From Arbacia lixula (taxonomy: Eukaryota > Echinodermata > Echinoidea > Arbacioida > Arbaciidae), in contig OZ022590.1 of the NCBI GenBank assembly GCA_963669155.1, positions 894,288 to 958,287 of the forward strand: DNA of 64,000 nucleotides, written 5' to 3'. Below the pieces are notes generated by a model. It searched no databases. It was not told where the DNA came from and saw only the letters and a list, made by a program, of their open reading frames with translations. Shown piece by piece: positions 60,546 to 64,000 of the stretch. A program made the position numbers and the translations under genes. Each line of letters opens with the position of its first letter. Positions within the stretch are counted from its first letter, which is position 1.

Positions 60546-62243
60546 CTATGTAATGTAATGCTCACACAAGTGATTTGAAGGCATATCTATACAATGTGGT
60601 TCTATGCACGAAGACGCCAACCCTTTCAAACCCACTGGTAACATCCCAAAGATGTGTTTATGATTTTGAAAACAGGTCAACATAGACAATAGCAAAATGA
60701 AGTTTCCAGCAAACACAATACTGGTTCATTCTATCATGTAAGAAATTATTATAGCAAAAGATGTGTATTGCTCTTTATAACAATTTCAAAATAGTTTTTG
60801 TATGTAATGATACCTATACTACCGGACAGAGCAATTGTGAAACTGTAGACTTCTGATTTGACACACAAACTCTCTGTCACTCATCCCTGAACAATCCTTT
60901 CACTCATCCATTTGGAATGAGCGTGAGTATATTGCATGATTTGATCGAAAAGATACCTTCTTATGGGGTTTTATCAGTATGGAATGTGTACATATATATT
61001 GCTAATTATTTGTTTATTTCTTAATCCGATGTTCACGTTTACATTGTCAAGCTTTGTGAACTCCGGTCCAGTTAGGATGTCAATTTTTGTCATGGAACTG
61101 TAGTAACCAAAGAGGTGTGGCTTGATTGGGTCCTAGTAGGTTTGTGAAGTTAATCTCATAACCTTTTATCTATTGTCTGTCCAGCGGATTAAGCAAGAGT
61201 CATGCTACTCAGTAAAGAACAGGTTGAAACTTTAGAACTTGCTCCATGATCTTGACTGAATTTGCCTTAAGAGCTGCAACCACTCCTTTCCAGTCAAGCA
61301 GATTTGTTAATAAAAACACCTGACACGGTTTACTATCACTAGGGTGAGTAACACACAAAGGCTTCCATCAGAGCTCGGACCAAACCGCATTCACAGGACG
61401 GACAGAGGGCGACACACTCTGTGGTTGCCGACATTTACGATTCGCCATCCGCGGTGAAACCAACCCCTCGTCCTTAGGGACCAACAACCTTTCCCAGACA
61501 ATGACGACACATACTTTAACAAGTGCCTTTCTTCCTAAAAATATCGCTGATGCTTTGTCCGTGGTTTTTCCCCACACCGTGACTGACATAAATTGAGACT
61601 GCTACCCCTGCGACAGCTTGATTGCTTGTAATTGGGAAGAAACATTGCCCTTTCCTCGTTCAACCACATTTTCACTCCAGCCTATGTGTTGGCCTTAAAT
61701 ATCATCCTTCGTGATAATGGTTACCAGGATTTATACTGCCCACAATCTATTTTAATTCTTGTTTTTAAATAGGTACCAAGGTTGCTATAAACAAACAATT
61801 TTTCGTTGTTTGTAGATTTCTATGGAGACAGCATACTCATGAATATCCTTTTGTCCTTTAAGCGTATACATGTATCTATTATGTGTCTTCATGTCTATCT
61901 TAAATGACATCTTCAACTCTAATTCCCAAATGATGATGATGGAATTTAGAAGTCACAGACTATATTCTCAGGCTAACTCAAAGCTAAGTTGCACAATAAA
62001 CAACTCACATGAATTGTATCAACATGTTGCCAATTTGAAGATCATGTACACTGGGAATTAGCTTCAAACACATTTTAATATTCATTGAAATCTGTCTAAC
62101 ATATACATTTAATAACATGTTCCTCTCTTCCTGCTCATGTACTGAGTATGTTTACAGTCTTGCTGAATAAACTTATAGACCCAAATTCATCTTCATCTTG
62201 GGCAAAGAAACAGGATCAGACCTACCCCTGTCCAATTTTGTAA

Positions 62244-62248
<5 letters not shown>

Positions 62249-62276
<28 letters not shown>
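62249..62276. repeat. AT dinucleotide repeat
   Basis: A run of alternating TA of about 28 bases in the intron. Confidence 0.9.
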
Positions 62277-63037
62277 TTCTTATCAAGTTTCTCAATCAAA
62301 CCTTTCAGAAGAGATCATGTTTTATTTCAAAATGCCAAATAAATAATTAAACATTGAAAAAATACACATATTTTTTTGTTTTATAGAAAATTCCTCCTGT
62401 CATTTCCATGCCCAAATCTGGTCAACCCAAAAAGCTAATATTGAACACTCAATCTGTATTTCATCACTTGTTTCAGTCATATCAAAAGAAAACAAGCCAT
62501 CTCCCCAAGCCACTCAGAAGTCTACCCTCAGAGAGCAGTTTTCAGTCTGTTTTCCGTCAGATGCCTTCCTGCCATGTTGTTGGTGGTAAACTGCCCAGGA
62601 CGTAAGGGACTCCAGACTTCGTGGCAGCCCAACATGGTTTTGCTTAACTTGGTTCACTTCCAGGGATTTCGTGTCTAAGTGTGCACCATTTAGAGCCAGT
62701 TTGTCTTGGCATTACTACTGGAGATGATGAAGTGATCTGTATCTGAATGATGGCCTCAAATCTCTAGTCTCCGCCCCTTTTCTTTCTTCTCTGCAATCCT
62801 TTGTCTTTCCATTTGTTGTTCTTGCCTATCGCAACATTTTTTCCATCCCATATCAGTGTGTAAAATTTGAAATCATGTACATGTACTGTTTAATGTCCAA
62901 AGTATCTGATCACATGAAGTTAGTCCAGGTTTAGTACATTGTTTGCGTTGAACCTTTATTCAGAAAAACAGGCCATTGTGATCGGTGTGATGACTTGTAA
63001 ATCTGATTCTTAGTAATAATTCATATGGCTGCATGTA

Positions 63038-63231
63038 CACTACAGCTCAAAGGAATTGGCACAGGGAAAGGGAAAAGGGAAGAAAGGGAAGAAGCCGCAG
63101 TTTTAAACCGCGGTATATTTTGTCCAGTCCAGCATGAAACACAATGCCTTAGGACAAATTATACCGCAGTTTAAAACTGCAGCTCCTTCCCTTTCTTCCC
63201 TTTCCCTATGCCAATTCTTTGAGCTGGAGTG
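63038..63231. mobile_element. TA-flanked MITE, copy 3
   Basis: 'TA' then 'cactacagctcaaaggaatt' on the left; 'aattctttgagctggagtg' then 'TA' on the right. It has the same purine-rich arm and the same 'ggtatattttgtcc' and 'ggacaaattataccgc' inverted pair as the other copies. Confidence 0.9.
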
Positions 63232-63568
63232 TAGATAGGTTTGACTATAGTAGTGCTCTGTGTAACTCTCTGCATAATATAAGGACAAGAGTACAGACCT
63301 AGTCTTAATACTAGAAATTTACGGCACACCATGTGAGAAAGGGAGGGATTTGATTCTTTCTAGAAGTTACCCTAGGTAGTCCTAAAAAGGACTGTTGGTA
63401 TCTGTCCTATGAAGGGCTGAAAGAGGGGGGGGGGGCAGTCCTGAAAAGGACTGCTTTTTATTCTTTTTGAGTGAGTCCTGAAAAGGACTGTTTAGGAGGG
63501 ACTCAAGATTTCAAATAGATTGACTATTTATTGTCAGGAATCAAGACTAGTCTTGATCTCAGACTCAC

Positions 63569-63683
63569 CAGTTTGAATTCCTCCTCATATTTCCTGATCT
63601 TGAGGCAGAATATTAGCCGTAGCTCCTGGTCGCACCATGTGTCGTCAAACTCCTTCTCCAACCCCTCTAGCTCCTCCAGTAAT
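63569..63683 (-). CDS. MCF2L: RhoGEF exon: first exon in the window, spectrin-like coil
   Basis: Acceptor 'tttatgtgctag', donor AAACTG|GTGAGT; 115 bases, one base in then 38 codons. It reads LLEELEGLEKEFDDTWCDQE, then LRLIFCLKIRKYEEEFKL. DBS has 'LLAQLNETEAAFDEFWAKHQ' followed by 'KLEQCLQLRHFEQGF'. The exon feeding it lies beyond 64000, on the reverse strand. Confidence 0.93.
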
Positions 63684-63759
63684 CTAGCACATAAACGAGA
63701 GAGAATACATTTTTCCGTGAAATCAATCAATACTATTATATACAAGTCAGGAATTACAT

Positions 63760-64000
63760 GGGTCTGGCATACAAAATATTAAAAGACAGGTATTTTCACT
63801 TATTGGTACATGTATATCAAAATTGCTTAAATACATGTATGCCCAGAGAAGGTCCATGGGGCATATGAGAGTCTGTGTACAGTTACCAGTTAATGCATGT
63901 TTGGACAAATTTACAATATGCTTCAAGAGCTTCTGTAATCACAAAGGTACTTCCATGATGTTTTTGATTAAAGACTACTAACATCGCAACTTGTCTACTT
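63760..64000. other. Intron running off the window
   Basis: No exon seen. The upstream part of the gene, expected to carry the CRAL-TRIO domain, is outside. Confidence 0.6.

Larger units (their letters stand above)
56240..63560. other. Long intron rich in repeats
   Basis: About 7.3 kb. Exons on either side join in phase 0, so no extra exon is required. A minus-strand frame at 57550-57768 follows an acceptor-like 'atttttgcag' but would break the alignment to DBS, and I reject it. The intron contains the MITE copies, the 54-bp minisatellite and an AT repeat at about 62249-62276. Confidence 0.75.
25495..64000 (-). other. MCF2L: Gene model: MCF2L/DBS-type Rho guanine nucleotide exchange factor, 17 exons, 5' part outside window
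   Basis: Seventeen exons on the minus strand (described one by one) join with matching phases into 2606 coding bases, about 868 residues. The order is spectrin-like coiled region, variable linker, DH, PH, acidic linker, SH3. This is the order in vertebrate MCF2L (DBS), whose CRAL-TRIO domain would lie upstream, beyond 64000. Known members sit at membranes and load GTP onto Cdc42/RhoA-type GTPases: the DH domain catalyses exchange, the PH domain assists and binds phosphoinositides or the GTPase, and SH3 binds proline-rich partners. The gene could equally be the single ancestor-type gene for MCF2, MCF2L and MCF2L2. Introns range from about 140 bases to 7 kb. The 3' end beyond 25495 is not settled. 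Repeats crowd many of the splice sites. Confidence 0.93.

Overview
The window looks like nuclear DNA from a marine invertebrate deuterostome. An echinoderm is my best guess, but I could not test it. The pointers are small exons split by multi-kilobase AT-rich introns with canonical GT-AG junctions, an MCF2L/DBS-type RhoGEF close to the vertebrate proteins, dense short foldback (MITE-like) repeats, a tRNA-derived SINE, and a 'tatagcgc...caaggcgctt' repeat of a kind I recall from such genomes. I saw no CRISPR array, prokaryotic operon or virus.

Region 1 (1-14.4 kb): a decayed Jockey-like LINE (about 1.9-3.3 kb), then a GC-rich 599-codon reading frame on the + strand (4401-6200). This encodes a Golgi-type family 10 glycosyltransferase (alpha-1,3-fucosyltransferase family). 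Its donor-binding loop differs from the consensus at the expected catalytic positions. A foldback element lies about 125 bp upstream. After it come about 8 kb of non-coding DNA with large palindromic elements and a tandem repeat near 12.6-13.1 kb.

Region 2 (14.4-25.4 kb): no confident exon. It probably holds the 3' end (last intron or introns, final exon, 3' UTR) of the minus-strand gene, plus several foldback elements. Candidate last exons are at 21435-21472 and 18980-19027, but the true end is unresolved.

Region 3 (25.5 kb to the window end): one large minus-strand gene, with 17 exons joined by matching splice phases. Their order is the end of a spectrin-like coiled region, a linker, DH, PH, an acidic linker and SH3. 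This is the architecture of MCF2L (DBS), a guanine nucleotide exchange factor for Rho GTPases. The N-terminal (CRAL-TRIO) exons lie beyond 64000. The reconstructed part is 2606 coding bases, about 868 residues.

The most unusual feature is how often repeats sit against this gene's splice sites. Eight of the 17 exons have a minisatellite, triplet repeat, polypurine tract or SINE within roughly 5-75 bp. In one case the repeat supplies the polypyrimidine tract; in another a perfect 69-bp duplication has copied an exon end with its donor, giving two in-phase donors; and an intron holds three decayed copies of an exon 5' boundary. These would be worth testing against transcript data.
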